Assembly (NCBI GenBank): GCA_937870825.1
Contig: CALMZO010000300.1
Location: 1 to 64,000 of the forward strand
Length of the DNA: 64,000 nucleotides
Reading direction: 5' to 3'
DNA from: an uncultured Chloroflexota bacterium
GTDB taxonomy: Bacteria; Chloroflexota; Anaerolineae; UBA4142; SHND01
Below, one piece after another: positions 1 through 7,653 of this stretch. Both the position numbers and the translations under genes were made by a program. A model generated the notes under the pieces. The model saw only the letters and a list, made by a program, of their open reading frames with translations. It was not told where the DNA came from and did not search any database. Position 1 is the first letter of the stretch; each line of letters opens with the position of its first letter.

Positions 1-1
1 G

Positions 2-70
2 GCGCAAACCGCTGTCGCAAACACGCGCCAATATTTTCAACAGAACCTCAGCGATTTGGGTTCACCGTGA
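2..70 (+). CDS. C-terminal end of an upstream gene cut by the window edge
   Basis: Frame 2 is open from the first base and stops with TGA at 68-70. The 22 codons read AQTAVANTRQYFQQ then a short polar tail, which looks like an ordinary helical protein end. No family can be assigned from so little. The other plus-strand frames also stay open for some distance, so this is only the most protein-like choice. Confidence 0.35.
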   Translation, partial: AQTAVANTRQYFQQNLSDLGSP

Positions 71-143
71 GTGATGTGCCTGAGCAAATAAAATTTGCCG
101 CAACGAGGACACAAAGACCTGCTGCAATCCAACGGATTGCCCC

Positions 144-217
144 GCAGGTTTGAAATCGCCGTAGGGCGATTTTGTGTGTTTGTTGTTGCGAATTCCATTC
201 GCCCGAACGTCCAAATT
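144..217 (+). repeat. Two-copy hairpin element, copy 1
   Basis: The core at 154-176 is identical over 23 nt to 42693-42715. It contains the hairpin AATCGCC-GTA-GGGCGATT. Similarity continues on the right (TGTTG.TGCGA.TTCCA, then CCGAAC) up to the next start codon, and GCAGGTT precedes both copies. In both places it lies just upstream of a small exported or membrane protein on the same strand. Confidence 0.7.
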
Positions 218-222
218 TTTTT

Positions 223-747
223 ATGATGCCACGCTTTTGCTTTTTACTTTTGGTGCTCCTGCTCGTCGCGTGCGGACAAGACACACCGATTGGGATTGAA
301 ACGCCCTCATCGTCAAACGGCGGACTCGTCATCGGCGGACGCGCGACCCCAACACCGCGCGCAGACATTCCTGTTACGCGTGACCCGACTGCCGATGTTG
401 CGCTGCCTGCTTGCACCCCCCCCCTCGAACAAGTGATTTCGCTGCCGGAACAATTTCCAAAATTTCCATTTCCGCCCGGCACGAAATTTACAAATTTCTG
501 GATGTTGAACAATGACCCCAATTCGCTTCAGGTGTTGGGTTATGCGCCGATGGATTTGTTCGACGGGTTGAAATACCTCGTCGCGGAATTGCCCAAGCAA
601 GGTTACGAGTTGGGTTACGGCGACCAAGAGGCGAACGAAGCGGAATCGCAATTCAGCGGTAACGGATGGCGCGGCGCATTCGTATTACGCGGCGTGTATG
701 AATGCGAGGGCGTAAGTTTGTGGCGTGTGGTGATGTTGAAACAATGA
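223..747 (+). CDS. Putative lipoprotein of unknown function
   Basis: 174 aa starting at ATG 223 (ATG 226 is equally possible). The N-terminus MMPRFCFLLLVLLLVACGQD is a classic lipoprotein signal with the lipobox LVAC, so the mature protein should be lipid-anchored outside the membrane. A low-complexity Ser/Gly/Thr/Pro linker follows, then a globular domain of about 110 residues with two Cys (CTPPLEQ and YECEGV) that could pair. A run of nine C at 416-424 encodes the Pro-Pro of CTPPLEQ. The reading frame stays open upstream to 172, but that extension is the translated two-copy element and would destroy the signal peptide. I recognise no family. Confidence 0.75.
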   Translation: MMPRFCFLLLVLLLVACGQDTPIGIETPSSSNGGLVIGGRATPTPRADIPVTRDPTADVALPACTPPLEQVISLPEQFPKFPFPPGTKFTNFWMLNNDPNSLQVLGYAPMDLFDGLKYLVAELPKQGYELGYGDQEANEAESQFSGNGWRGAFVLRGVYECEGVSLWRVVMLKQ

Positions 748-805
748 CGCGCAAGACGCGCAAGATGCGCGTATAATGGGATGCGTCAAGCGTGACGTCA
801 CACCA

Positions 806-886
806 CGTAGGGGCAATGCCTTGTGCTTGCCCTGGTGGGCAATGCCTTGTGCTTGCCCTGGTGGGCAATGCCTTGTGCTTGCCCTG
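806..886 (+). repeat. GTAGGGGC...GCCTTGTGC...GCCC dispersed repeat, tandem triplicate
   Basis: A unit of about 28 nt (GGGCAATGCCTTGTGCTTGCCC, here split as GGGCAATGCC and TTGTGCTTGCCC) occurs three times head to tail. Each unit can pair GGGCAA with TTGCCC. Related single units occur at 17310, 24130, 44796, 45281, 46217 and 48702. There are no unique spacers, so it is not a CRISPR. Confidence 0.85.
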
Positions 887-908
887 TGTGATTGGGAGAG
901 AAACGCGA

Positions 909-1658
909 ATGGGCAAGACCGGCAAAAAATTATTTGGAAATTTGTTGAGCGCGGGCAAGAACGAATCAAAGGGGCTTGCGCGTGTGGAACGTCCGATTAC
1001 GGAAGAAACCTTGTTGGCGACGCGCGGCAAAAGCGTTGACCTCGTGTTTGTGATTGACACGACGGGTTCCATGTCGGACAAAATTCAAGGGCTGCTGCAA
1101 ACCGCCGTCAAATTTGTCGAACGCTTTGGCAAATTGCAAATGGACTCGCGCATTGCCATTGTCGCGTTCGGCGACCTGACCGTGAAAACGGACAAAATTG
1201 TCGCAACGGGATTTACACGCAACCTCGAAATCACAAAAAGCAGTTTGCAAAAAATTCCGCGCTACAGCGGCGGCGGCAATCGCGGCGAGTCCGCGCTCGA
1301 AGCATTACAAAAAGCGATGGCGCTCGATTTCCGCGATGGCGTTGTCAAGGCGCTGCTGCTCATCACCGACGAACCCGCGCTCCAAACGCGCCAACTCAAA
1401 GCGAACGACGTGATTGAACAACTGCGCGAACGCGAACTGCTCACCTTTGTCGTCGCGACGCCCGAAAAGTATTACAAAGAAATGGCAGCGCGAACGGGCG
1501 GCAAGTGGTATAAAATTTCTGCCAACGCCGACTTTACCGATTTGCTCGAAATGTTCGGCGACATTGCGGAAAGCGTAGGCAATACGGTTGCGGATGTGTA
1601 CCGCATCGGCGATGGACGCGTGAACGAGTATTTGCGGCTGGGCGCGCCTGAAAAATAA
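909..1658 (+). CDS. von Willebrand factor A (vWA) domain protein
   Basis: 249 aa. The start at ATG 909 is preceded by GGGAGAG. The frame is open back to 792, but that part is the translated dispersed repeat. A vWA fold spans roughly residues 43-230: strand VDLVFVID, then the metal-binding MIDAS motif DTTGSMS at 50-56 (DxTxS variant), a central helix-strand region with GGGNRGESALEAL, and ALLLITDEPA giving the distal MIDAS acid. There is no signal peptide or membrane segment, so it is probably cytoplasmic. vWA domains mediate metal-dependent protein contacts; the partner is not evident here. A secreted OB-like protein follows after three bases, suggesting co-transcription. Confidence 0.85.
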   Translation: MGKTGKKLFGNLLSAGKNESKGLARVERPITEETLLATRGKSVDLVFVIDTTGSMSDKIQGLLQTAVKFVERFGKLQMDSRIAIVAFGDLTVKTDKIVATGFTRNLEITKSSLQKIPRYSGGGNRGESALEALQKAMALDFRDGVVKALLLITDEPALQTRQLKANDVIEQLRERELLTFVVATPEKYYKEMAARTGGKWYKISANADFTDLLEMFGDIAESVGNTVADVYRIGDGRVNEYLRLGAPEK

Positions 1659-1661
1659 AAT

Positions 1662-2156
1662 TTGAAATATCTCGAAATCCTGTTGTCTCTTTGCCTGCTC
1701 GCCGCGCTCGTGTACCTGTTTCCCGCGAAAATGTTTCCCGCGCGCGCGGCGGAATGTGCGCCAACAGACCGCGACAAGTACATCTACTCACCGGAGCGCT
1801 TTTTGATTCTTTCGCCATGTCTTCGCGTGACGGGCATCGTGCGCGGCGGTTCGTTCAGTTTGGTGGAAGGCGACGGCATGTTTGATGTGCAGGTGGACGA
1901 GCCGTTTCGGTACACGTTGAACGACGCAAACACGCGCAACACGCGCGGCAACCTGCATCTCGAAATCGTTTGCTTTGTCGAACCCGAAGAATCGCATTGG
2001 TCACATTACGTTTGTAGAAATGACAAGACTCAAACCCTTCACAAACTCCCGCGCGACGGCGCGCGCATTTGGGCGGAAGGGCGTTGGGTGTTGGACTTGT
2101 GGCACGGCGGACACGCGGAATTGCATCCGGTGTATCGTTGGGGTGAAATCGAATAA
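1662..2156 (+). CDS. Secreted hypothetical protein, possibly OB-fold
   Basis: 164 aa, TTG start (MKYLEILLSLCLLAALVYL) three bases after the vWA gene. The N-terminus is a hydrophobic signal or anchor of about 20 residues, so the rest is probably extracytoplasmic. The middle (CLRVTGIVRGGSFSLVEGDG, then VQVDEPF) resembles the strand pattern of small OB-fold domains found in exported bacterial proteins; this is an impression of pattern, not a family match. Three Cys are scattered in the domain. The stop abuts the next ATG (TAA|ATG at 2157), so it belongs to the same operon as the vWA and crotonase genes. No function assigned. Confidence 0.65.
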   Translation: MKYLEILLSLCLLAALVYLFPAKMFPARAAECAPTDRDKYIYSPERFLILSPCLRVTGIVRGGSFSLVEGDGMFDVQVDEPFRYTLNDANTRNTRGNLHLEIVCFVEPEESHWSHYVCRNDKTQTLHKLPRDGARIWAEGRWVLDLWHGGHAELHPVYRWGEIE

Positions 2157-3101
2157 ATGAATTACGAAAAAATCTCGTCTGAAATTCAAGATCACTGCGC
2201 CACTGTTACCATCAATCGCCCGCGCGCGTACAACGCGCTGGATGAGCAAACGTTGCGCGAACTCGAAGATGCCTTTCGTTCGGCGGCGAATGATGACGCG
2301 GTGAGTGTGTTGGTGTTGACAGGCGCGGGCGAGCGCGCGTTTTGCACGGGCGCGGATTTAAAAGAGCAAGAACAATTTTTGAAACGTCCGCACGATTATT
2401 ACAAATGGTTCGGCGCGTTTCAAGACATGCACGACCAACTGCGCTGGATTGGCAAACCGACGATTGCGCGTTTGAATGGCATCGTCGTCGGCGGCGGGAA
2501 CGAACTGAATCTCGCGTGCGATTTGGCGATTGCCGCCGACCACATCACCATTCGCCAAATCGGCAATTCGCGCGGCAGTGTTGCAGCGGGCGGCGCGACT
2601 CAGTGGCTGCCGATTTTCATTGGTGATAGGCGCGCCCGCGAAATGCTGTGGCTCAATGAAGAAATTCCCGCGCAAAAAGCGTTGGAATGGGGCTTGGTCA
2701 ATCAGGTTGTGCCGTATGCGGAACTCGACGCGGCGGTGGATGCGATGGTGGAACAACTGCTGCGTAAAATGCCCGAGGTGATGCGGTACACGAAAACGCA
2801 AACGAACTTTTGGAAAGAATTCGCGTGGTCTCAAACGGTGATGCACGCGCGCGATTGGCTCACGCTGCACGCCGCGTCGGATGAAGTGCGCGAGGGACTG
2901 GAATCATTCCGCGAAAAACGCGCGGTGGATTACGAGAAACTGCGGCAACCTCACCCTAGCCCTCTCCTTCACAAGGAGAGGGAAATGGCGCTGCCGTGGG
3001 GCGATTACACGCAAACGTGTGAACATTGCGGCGCGGCGCGCTTGCCGAGTGAAATGAAGTTTTGTGGAAATTGTGGAAATGCGTTGACCAACGACCAATG
3101 A
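2157..3101 (+). CDS. Crotonase-fold (enoyl-CoA hydratase/isomerase family) protein with C-terminal zinc ribbon
   Basis: 314 aa. Residues 1-260 are a crotonase domain: GADLKEQ gives the CoA oxyanion region and GGGNELNLACD carries the first Glu of the hydratase pair. The second Glu is missing: where hydratases read PE.nLG..PG.GG this protein reads QIGNSRGSVAAGGATQW. That pattern is closer to MenB/BadI-type members, so hydratase activity is doubtful and a ring-cleaving, hydrolase or synthase reaction is possible. Residues 264-276 (PHPSPLLHKEREM) are a translated copy of a dispersed hairpin. After it comes a zinc ribbon, CEHCG...KFCGNCG, which is unusual on a crotonase. The next gene overlaps by ATGA. 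Confidence 0.85.
   Translation: MNYEKISSEIQDHCATVTINRPRAYNALDEQTLRELEDAFRSAANDDAVSVLVLTGAGERAFCTGADLKEQEQFLKRPHDYYKWFGAFQDMHDQLRWIGKPTIARLNGIVVGGGNELNLACDLAIAADHITIRQIGNSRGSVAAGGATQWLPIFIGDRRAREMLWLNEEIPAQKALEWGLVNQVVPYAELDAAVDAMVEQLLRKMPEVMRYTKTQTNFWKEFAWSQTVMHARDWLTLHAASDEVREGLESFREKRAVDYEKLRQPHPSPLLHKEREMALPWGDYTQTCEHCGAARLPSEMKFCGNCGNALTNDQ
2949..2982 (+). repeat. CCTCACCC...GGAGAGGG hairpin repeat, inside a coding region
   Basis: CCCTCTCCTT-cac-AAGGAGAGGG forms a strong stem. Relatives lie at 31209, 39573, 56039 and 58219 (twice). Here it is read in frame between the crotonase domain and the zinc ribbon of the same protein. Confidence 0.8.
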
Positions 3102-3931
3102 CAAACGGAGAACGACGACCAACGTGGGATTTCGACGAACGCGAAATTCCCCCGATGAGCGCGGAAATGTTTTCTGCGCTGGTGACCGCGCGCTTGCGTC
3201 CCTTGAACGAAATCGAAATCCTCGGCGGCAAGGGGCTGCAATTGCGTGTGCGCGTGCGCGGCGCGGAAACGCTCGCACAACTCGAACGCGCCTACGAACG
3301 CTATCGCGCAAATCCCGATGCCCTGTCGCCCATCATTGATACATTCATTGACCGTTTGTTACACGGCGCAACCGAGGAGCGCGCAGGAAATGAGCAGTTC
3401 GCGCGCGTACGTGAAAAATTGCTGCCGCGTTTAATGACCGCGCAGCAGTGGATGAAAAAACGCGACGAAGGTTTGCGCGTTGTCGTGCGTTCTATCGTTC
3501 AAGATTTGGGCGCGGCGTTGATTCTCGACAACGGCGCAGATTTTGAATACGTGCAGATTGACGCAATTCCCGCGTGGGAAATTGATTCGCAAACGGCGTA
3601 TGCTGCGGCAACGGAAAATTTGGAACGCCGACAAATTGACGCGACAACCAGCAATGGGGAAGGAATCGAAACACTGTTGCTCGACCATTCCGAAAACGCG
3701 TCGGCGAATGTGATGCTCCCATCGCGTCTCTCCGATTGGCAGGCGCGTATTCAAGGCGAACTTGTTTTGGGATTGCCGACGCACGATTTGTTATTGGGCT
3801 TTGCGCGCGCGCATCCTGCCTTCGAGGAACTGCGCGCGCAAGTCGCGCACGACGCGCAAAACTCTCCAAACGGTCTGCTTGCAACACTTTTGCTTGTGCG
3901 CGAAGGTGAATTACAATTGCTGTCCCCGTAG
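3098..3931 (+). CDS. DUF1444 (UPF0354, YtpQ-like) family protein
   Basis: 277 aa, starting at ATG 3098 within an ATGA overlap with the crotonase gene. The body matches the pattern I know for DUF1444/YtpQ proteins: LLPRLMTAQQW, then VVRSIVQDLGAALILD, then AYAAATENLERR, and a C-terminal LVLGLPTHDLLL. Members are soluble, cytoplasmic and of unknown biochemical role; some are neighbours of metabolic genes. Length is normal for the family. The tight coupling suggests translation together with the upstream crotonase/zinc-ribbon protein. Family call is from memory of sequence patterns and is fairly secure; function is unknown. Confidence 0.7.
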   Translation: MTNGERRPTWDFDEREIPPMSAEMFSALVTARLRPLNEIEILGGKGLQLRVRVRGAETLAQLERAYERYRANPDALSPIIDTFIDRLLHGATEERAGNEQFARVREKLLPRLMTAQQWMKKRDEGLRVVVRSIVQDLGAALILDNGADFEYVQIDAIPAWEIDSQTAYAAATENLERRQIDATTSNGEGIETLLLDHSENASANVMLPSRLSDWQARIQGELVLGLPTHDLLLGFARAHPAFEELRAQVAHDAQNSPNGLLATLLLVREGELQLLSP

Positions 3932-3937
3932 AAAATT

Positions 3938-4711
3938 ATGGAATACGAATTCATTCTCATTCATCGCGAGGAACCCATCGCGGTCGTACAAATCAATCGC
4001 CCGAAGCAACTCAATGCGCTCAACAGCCGCGTGATGCAAGAAGTGACCGGCGCGCTGGAAGAATTGGACGCCGACGCGGCGATTCGCTGCCTCGTCGTCA
4101 CGGGCAACGAGCGCGCGTTTGGCGCGGGCGCGGACATCAAAGACATGGCAAGCGCGACGCCCGTCGAGATGCTGGAAAAAAATTGGATTGCGTATTGGGA
4201 CCGCATCAAAAAAATTTCCAAGCCCGTCATTGCGGCGGTGAGCGGTTACGCGTTCGGCGGCGGCTGCGAACTCGCGATGGCGTGCGATTTGATTGTCGCG
4301 TCCGAGTCGGCGCAATTCGCGCAGCCCGAAATCAATCTCGGCGTCATTCCCGGCGCGGGCGGCACGCAGCGTCTCACGCGCGCGATTGGAAAATCCAAAG
4401 CGATGGAGATGGTATTAACGGGACGCGCGATGAATGCGCGTGAGGCAGAAGCGCGCGGACTCGTCGCGCGCATTGTGCCAACCGAAGCGTATTTGGGCGA
4501 AGCCAAAAATCTCGCTCGCGAAGTCGCGTCCAAAGCGCCGATTGCGGTTCGGCTCGCGAAAGAATCCGTCAACAAAGCATTTGAATCCTCACTCAGCGAC
4601 GGGCTGGATTACGAACGCAAACTATTTTACTTTTTGTTTGGCACGCAAGACGGACACGAAGGCATGAACGCGTTCGTCGAAAAACGAAAAGCGAACTGGC
4701 AGGGAAAGTGA
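3938..4711 (+). CDS. Enoyl-CoA hydratase
   Basis: 257 aa, the usual length for the family. Both catalytic glutamates are visible: Glu111 in GGGCELAMACD and Glu131 in PEINLGVIPGAGGTQRL. The oxyanion-hole segment is GAGADIKDM (about 62-70). It should hydrate trans-2-enoyl-CoA to 3-hydroxyacyl-CoA in beta-oxidation or an aromatic/CoA pathway in the cytoplasm. It starts six bases after the DUF1444 gene, so it is likely the fourth or fifth gene of the same operon. Of the three crotonase-fold genes in this region it is the only one with a complete hydratase active site. Confidence 0.93.
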   Translation: MEYEFILIHREEPIAVVQINRPKQLNALNSRVMQEVTGALEELDADAAIRCLVVTGNERAFGAGADIKDMASATPVEMLEKNWIAYWDRIKKISKPVIAAVSGYAFGGGCELAMACDLIVASESAQFAQPEINLGVIPGAGGTQRLTRAIGKSKAMEMVLTGRAMNAREAEARGLVARIVPTEAYLGEAKNLAREVASKAPIAVRLAKESVNKAFESSLSDGLDYERKLFYFLFGTQDGHEGMNAFVEKRKANWQGK

Positions 4712-4717
4712 CAGCGC

Positions 4718-4954
4718 ATGGCTGAGGTGTTTCGCCAAGAAGGTTACGTTTTTTTCATTTACTCGAATGAAGGAAATGAACCGATGCATGTTCATGTTTG
4801 ACATGCTGACGGATATGCCAAATTTTGGATGGAGCCGTTTCAATTGGCATATTCGGTAAAGATGAAAGTGCGCGAGTTGGCGCGCGCAGAAGCGTTAGCA
4901 AAAGAGAACCGTGTATTGATAAGGAGAAAGTGGAATGAAGTACACCGTCGTTGA
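4718..4954 (+). pseudogene. DUF4160 family gene interrupted by an in-frame TGA
   Basis: From ATG 4718 the frame reads MAEVFRQEGYVFFIYSNEGN, EPMHVHV, then TGA at 4799-4801, then HADGYAKFWMEPFQLAYSVK and a helical tail to a stop at 4952-4954. Apart from the single stop, the 78 codons follow the DUF4160 pattern (FFFYSNE...EPPHVHVr.gdG.AKFWLEP). The interrupted position normally holds Arg or Lys, so CGA to TGA is the simplest cause. The end overlaps the DUF2442 gene by 20 bases, the standard arrangement for this pair. It could be an assembly or sequencing error rather than a dead gene. Confidence 0.75.
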
Positions 4955-5186
4955 ATTAACACGCGCGACCCGTGCATGGGCAGACGATGGATGGGTGTGG
5001 ATTCATTTGGAGGACGGACGCGAAATTCGATTCCCTGCCACCAAGAATCGCAAATTGCACAAGGCATCACCAAAACAGTTAAACCACATCGAACTTGTCT
5101 GCGACGGGACAGGTTTGCATTGGCCCGATTTGGATGAAGATTTGTCTGTAGATGGAATTCTTGAAGGACGTTTAGGTTTGGAATGA
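4935..5186 (+). CDS. DUF2442 domain protein
   Basis: 83 aa, ATG 4935 preceded by AAGGAG at 4921. The pattern VWIHLEDGREIRFPA, QLNHIELVCDGTGLHWPDLDEDLSVDGIL is typical of DUF2442, a small domain usually encoded next to DUF4160. The pair has been suggested to behave like a toxin-antitoxin module, but that is not established. Here the DUF4160 partner is broken by a stop codon while this gene is intact, which would fit loss of one half of the pair. The reading frame and length look normal. Confidence 0.85.
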   Translation: MKYTVVELTRATRAWADDGWVWIHLEDGREIRFPATKNRKLHKASPKQLNHIELVCDGTGLHWPDLDEDLSVDGILEGRLGLE

Positions 5187-5244
5187 AAATAGAACGGAAA
5201 GGGAAATAGCATATTGCAAATGGCGGATGACTGATGGCAAAGAA

Positions 5245-5283
5245 CTGCTGTCTGCTATCTGCGGTCTGCGGTCTGCTATCTGC
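5245..5283 (+). repeat. Heptamer array (TCTGCTA / TCTGCGG)
   Basis: Five or six consecutive 7-nt words of the form TCTGCNN. It lies just upstream of the probable start at 5288 and stays open in the reading frame, so an automatic caller would extend the gene into it. Confidence 0.75.
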
Positions 5284-5287
5284 AAGC

Positions 5288-5647
5288 ATGGAAGCCGACC
5301 CCGAACTGATCACCATTGTCGAAGGACCGCCGCCCGAATTTAAAATCGTCAATGACGAGTGGATGTACTCGCTCATGGATTCGGCGCGCCCGTATTTTAT
5401 TTCGCTGTGTCAGGTGCGCTCGCTCAAAGGACAGATGTTGATGGAACGCTGTCAGCGCGCGTGGCATACGCAGCGTCCGATTCATCTCGATTTTCCGACG
5501 ATGAGCGGTCTCCGCAAAAAATTGGAAATCGTCGCCGCGAAATATGAAGCATTGCCCGAAGGCGATTTACTGAACTTGTGGGTGCGCCATCAACCGCACG
5601 AAATTCAAGACAATCAACCACGCCGCGCCGACGAGGACGAAGCGTGA
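5288..5647 (+). CDS. Conserved-looking hypothetical protein
   Basis: 119 aa from ATG 5288 (MEADPELITIVEGPPPEFKI). The frame is open back to 5234, but that stretch is the translated heptamer array (CCLLSAVCGLLSA) and is unlikely to be native. It is a soluble acidic protein with no signal or membrane segment: WMYSLMDSARPYFISLCQVRS, two helices, and a charged C-terminus. I do not recognise the family. Its stop overlaps the GTG start of the following Gfo/Idh/MocA gene (GTGA), so the two are translationally coupled and may work together. Confidence 0.65.
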   Translation: MEADPELITIVEGPPPEFKIVNDEWMYSLMDSARPYFISLCQVRSLKGQMLMERCQRAWHTQRPIHLDFPTMSGLRKKLEIVAAKYEALPEGDLLNLWVRHQPHEIQDNQPRRADEDEA

Positions 5648-6714
5648 GCGATATCCGCGCGGCGGTGATTGGCTTGGCGTGGGGGCAATTGCATATTGAC
5701 GCGCTGCGCCGTATTCGGAATTTGGAAATTGTCGCGGTGTGCGACGCGGATGCCGAACGCGCGAAAACGATTGCCAAAAACGCGGGCATTCCATATGCAA
5801 CGGGCGACGCGAACGAAATTTTTGCGCGCGACGAAATTGATTTGGTGACGATTTCGACGCCGCCCAACACCCAAAAAGATTTGGCGAACAAAGCCATGCT
5901 GGCGAAAAAAGCGGTCCTCGTGGAATCGCCCGCCGGTTTGAATTCGCAAGAGGCAAAGTTTCTCCAAGACACATCGCAGCAGCGCAAAATCAAAAACGCC
6001 GTCGGCTTTCAAACGCGCTATCTTCCTTCGTACGCGTACGCGCAAGAATTGATTGCCGAAGAATATCTCGGTAAATTTTTGCGCGCGACGATTACGTTCG
6101 TCATGGCGCAGCCGTGGGGCGTCAACGGCAATTGGGCGGCGGACGAAAAACGCGGCGGCGGCGTGATGCGAAACGTCGCGGTGCATTTTCTCGACGCGCT
6201 GCTGTGGTGGTTCGGTCCGGTCGAATCCGTTTTTGCTGACCGCGAAACGCTGTTCTCTGAAGTGCGGCGTCCGGTGATGGTGGGGCGCGAACAAAAAATG
6301 GAAAAATTTACCGCGACGGCGGACGATTCCTTTCTGTCGCTCTTGAAATTTGAAAATGGCGGCACGGCGATTTTGAATTTCATCACGGGCGCGCGCCAGG
6401 ACCAGTCATGGAACATCACGCTCGTCGGTTCGCGCGCGACTCTGCAAATCACCAGCGGCACGCTTTCCGGCAAACGCGACACCGAACGCGATTTTGGACT
6501 CATCGAAATTCCGCGCCGTCTTGAATTGCCCGACCGTCCGCGCGAGCCGCTGATGTGGGCATTGTGCGAACTCGCGACGGATTTGACGAAACAAATGCAA
6601 GGCGAAAAATTAGAAGGACGCGTCCCGCCAACATTTCAAGATGCCGTTATGACGCATCGCGTCATGGAAGCGATTCAACGCTCGGCGGATGATATGCTTT
6701 GGGCGAGCGTATGA
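5644..6714 (+). CDS. Gfo/Idh/MocA family NAD(P)-dependent oxidoreductase
   Basis: 356 aa from GTG 5644, overlapping the previous stop. The N-terminal Rossmann fold reads AAVIGLAWGQLHIDAL followed by LEIVAVCDADAERA; the C-terminal half (about 120-350) is the alpha/beta substrate domain with GGGVMRNVAVHFLDALLWWFG. Family members oxidise or reduce sugars, inositols and related compounds. Odd point: the usual EKP motif holding the catalytic Lys reads VESPAG (about residues 95-100), so the Lys is absent. Activity may be altered or lost. The downstream His-containing motif (VHFLD) is present. Substrate cannot be told from sequence. Confidence 0.88.
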   Translation: MSDIRAAVIGLAWGQLHIDALRRIRNLEIVAVCDADAERAKTIAKNAGIPYATGDANEIFARDEIDLVTISTPPNTQKDLANKAMLAKKAVLVESPAGLNSQEAKFLQDTSQQRKIKNAVGFQTRYLPSYAYAQELIAEEYLGKFLRATITFVMAQPWGVNGNWAADEKRGGGVMRNVAVHFLDALLWWFGPVESVFADRETLFSEVRRPVMVGREQKMEKFTATADDSFLSLLKFENGGTAILNFITGARQDQSWNITLVGSRATLQITSGTLSGKRDTERDFGLIEIPRRLELPDRPREPLMWALCELATDLTKQMQGEKLEGRVPPTFQDAVMTHRVMEAIQRSADDMLWASV

Positions 6715-6725
6715 TTTTCGGTTGC

Positions 6726-6779
6726 CGATGTTCGGTTTTCGAATTACGCAATGTTTTGGGAATCGAAAATCGAACATCG
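6726..6779. repeat. Inverted heptamer-type repeat between genes
   Basis: CGATGTTCGGTTTTCGA at 6726-6742 pairs with TCGAAAATCGAACATCG at 6763-6779 with one mismatch. It fills most of the gap between the oxidoreductase and the next crotonase gene. It lacks a T-run, so it is not an obvious terminator. Confidence 0.75.
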
Positions 6780-6791
6780 AAATTCTAAATT

Positions 6792-7586
6792 GTGTCTTAC
6801 TCCAAACTCTTATTCGACACCGATTCCGGCGTTGCCACCCTCACGCTGAATCGTCCCGACAAAGCGAATGCGTTCGACGATGAAATGACGCGCGAGCTGT
6901 TGGATGCGTTGAAACAGATTGAACGCGACGAAACGATTCGCGCGATTGTGTTGACGGGCGCGGGAAAAAATTTTTGCGCGGGCCAAGACCTTGCCACGTT
7001 TTTGGAGCGTCAAAATTCGCCCGAAGGGTTGAGCGTGCGCGAACATTTGTTGAACGGCTATAACAAAGTAGTCACCAAAATCCGCACGATTGAAAAACCA
7101 TTCATCGCGGCGGTGAACGGCGCGGCGGCGGGGGCAGGCCTCGGCATCTGCTGCGCGTGCGATATTCGTTACGCGTCCGAAAGCGCAAAATTTCGCATGG
7201 CATTCATCGGCATCGGACTTGCGCCCGATTCGGGAACGTCGTTTTTGCTGCCGCGTCTCATCGGTTTCGGGCGCGCGTTGGAAATGGCAATCACGAATGA
7301 GTTGCTCGACGCGCACGAGGCACACGCGGCGGGATTGGTGACGAAACTTTTTGCGCCCGAAGAATTGCTCCCCGCGACAATCGCGTTCGCGAAACAATTG
7401 GCGAACGCACCCACACGCGGCATCGGTCTTACGAAACGCGCGTTCAATCGCGCGCTGGTGAGCGATTTAGAAGGCGCGCTCGATTACGAAGCGTACGCGC
7501 AAAACATTGCGATTGAAACGCAGGACCATCGCGAAGGCGTGAACGCGTTTTTGGAAAAACGCGCGCCAGGTTATACGGGGAAATAA
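6792..7586 (+). CDS. Enoyl-CoA hydratase/isomerase family protein, PaaG-like
   Basis: 264 aa with a GTG start (GTG TCT TAC TCC). The crotonase fold is complete: GAGKNFCAGQDL, then GAAAGAGLGICCACD, then IGLAPDSGTSFLLPRLIG. The first hydratase Glu is replaced, and the Asp of LAPDSGT occupies the position of the catalytic Asp of PaaG-type isomerases (1,2-epoxyphenylacetyl-CoA isomerase). An isomerase role in phenylacetate or fatty-acid breakdown is therefore likelier than simple hydration. The PcaF/PaaJ-like thiolase at 9877 would fit the same pathway, although the central Paa monooxygenase genes are not in the window. Confidence 0.85.
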   Translation: MSYSKLLFDTDSGVATLTLNRPDKANAFDDEMTRELLDALKQIERDETIRAIVLTGAGKNFCAGQDLATFLERQNSPEGLSVREHLLNGYNKVVTKIRTIEKPFIAAVNGAAAGAGLGICCACDIRYASESAKFRMAFIGIGLAPDSGTSFLLPRLIGFGRALEMAITNELLDAHEAHAAGLVTKLFAPEELLPATIAFAKQLANAPTRGIGLTKRAFNRALVSDLEGALDYEAYAQNIAIETQDHREGVNAFLEKRAPGYTGK

Positions 7587-7589
7587 AAC

Positions 7590-7621
7590 GCGGCGAGTGA
7601 GATTCTTCACTCGCCGTTTTT
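7590..7621 (+). terminator. Rho-independent terminator
   Basis: GGCGAGTGA-agattc-TCACTCGCC followed by TTTTT, directly after the stop of the PaaG-like gene. It closes that transcription unit. Confidence 0.88.
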
Positions 7622-7653
7622 GTACGCAGAATGGAAACTATCCTCGCGGGCCT

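Noticed and set aside
770-776. TATAAT near 771 as a promoter for the vWA gene.
   Set aside because: No acceptable -35 lies 15-19 bases upstream, and GCGTATAAT-like words occur by chance in this sequence.
806-886. Three direct repeats of about 28 nt looked CRISPR-like.
   Set aside because: There are no spacers between units and no cas genes; it is a tandem copy of a dispersed hairpin repeat.
4799-4801. In-frame TGA in the DUF4160 gene considered as selenocysteine.
   Set aside because: The position is normally Arg or Lys, there is no selenocysteine-type structure after it and no reason for a redox residue there. A point mutation or sequence error is simpler.
5578-5643. Upstream in-frame ATG for the Gfo/Idh/MocA gene.
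   Set aside because: It would overlap the preceding gene by 70 bases and add residues (APSTARNSRQ) before the conserved Rossmann start. The GTG at 5644 fits the family.
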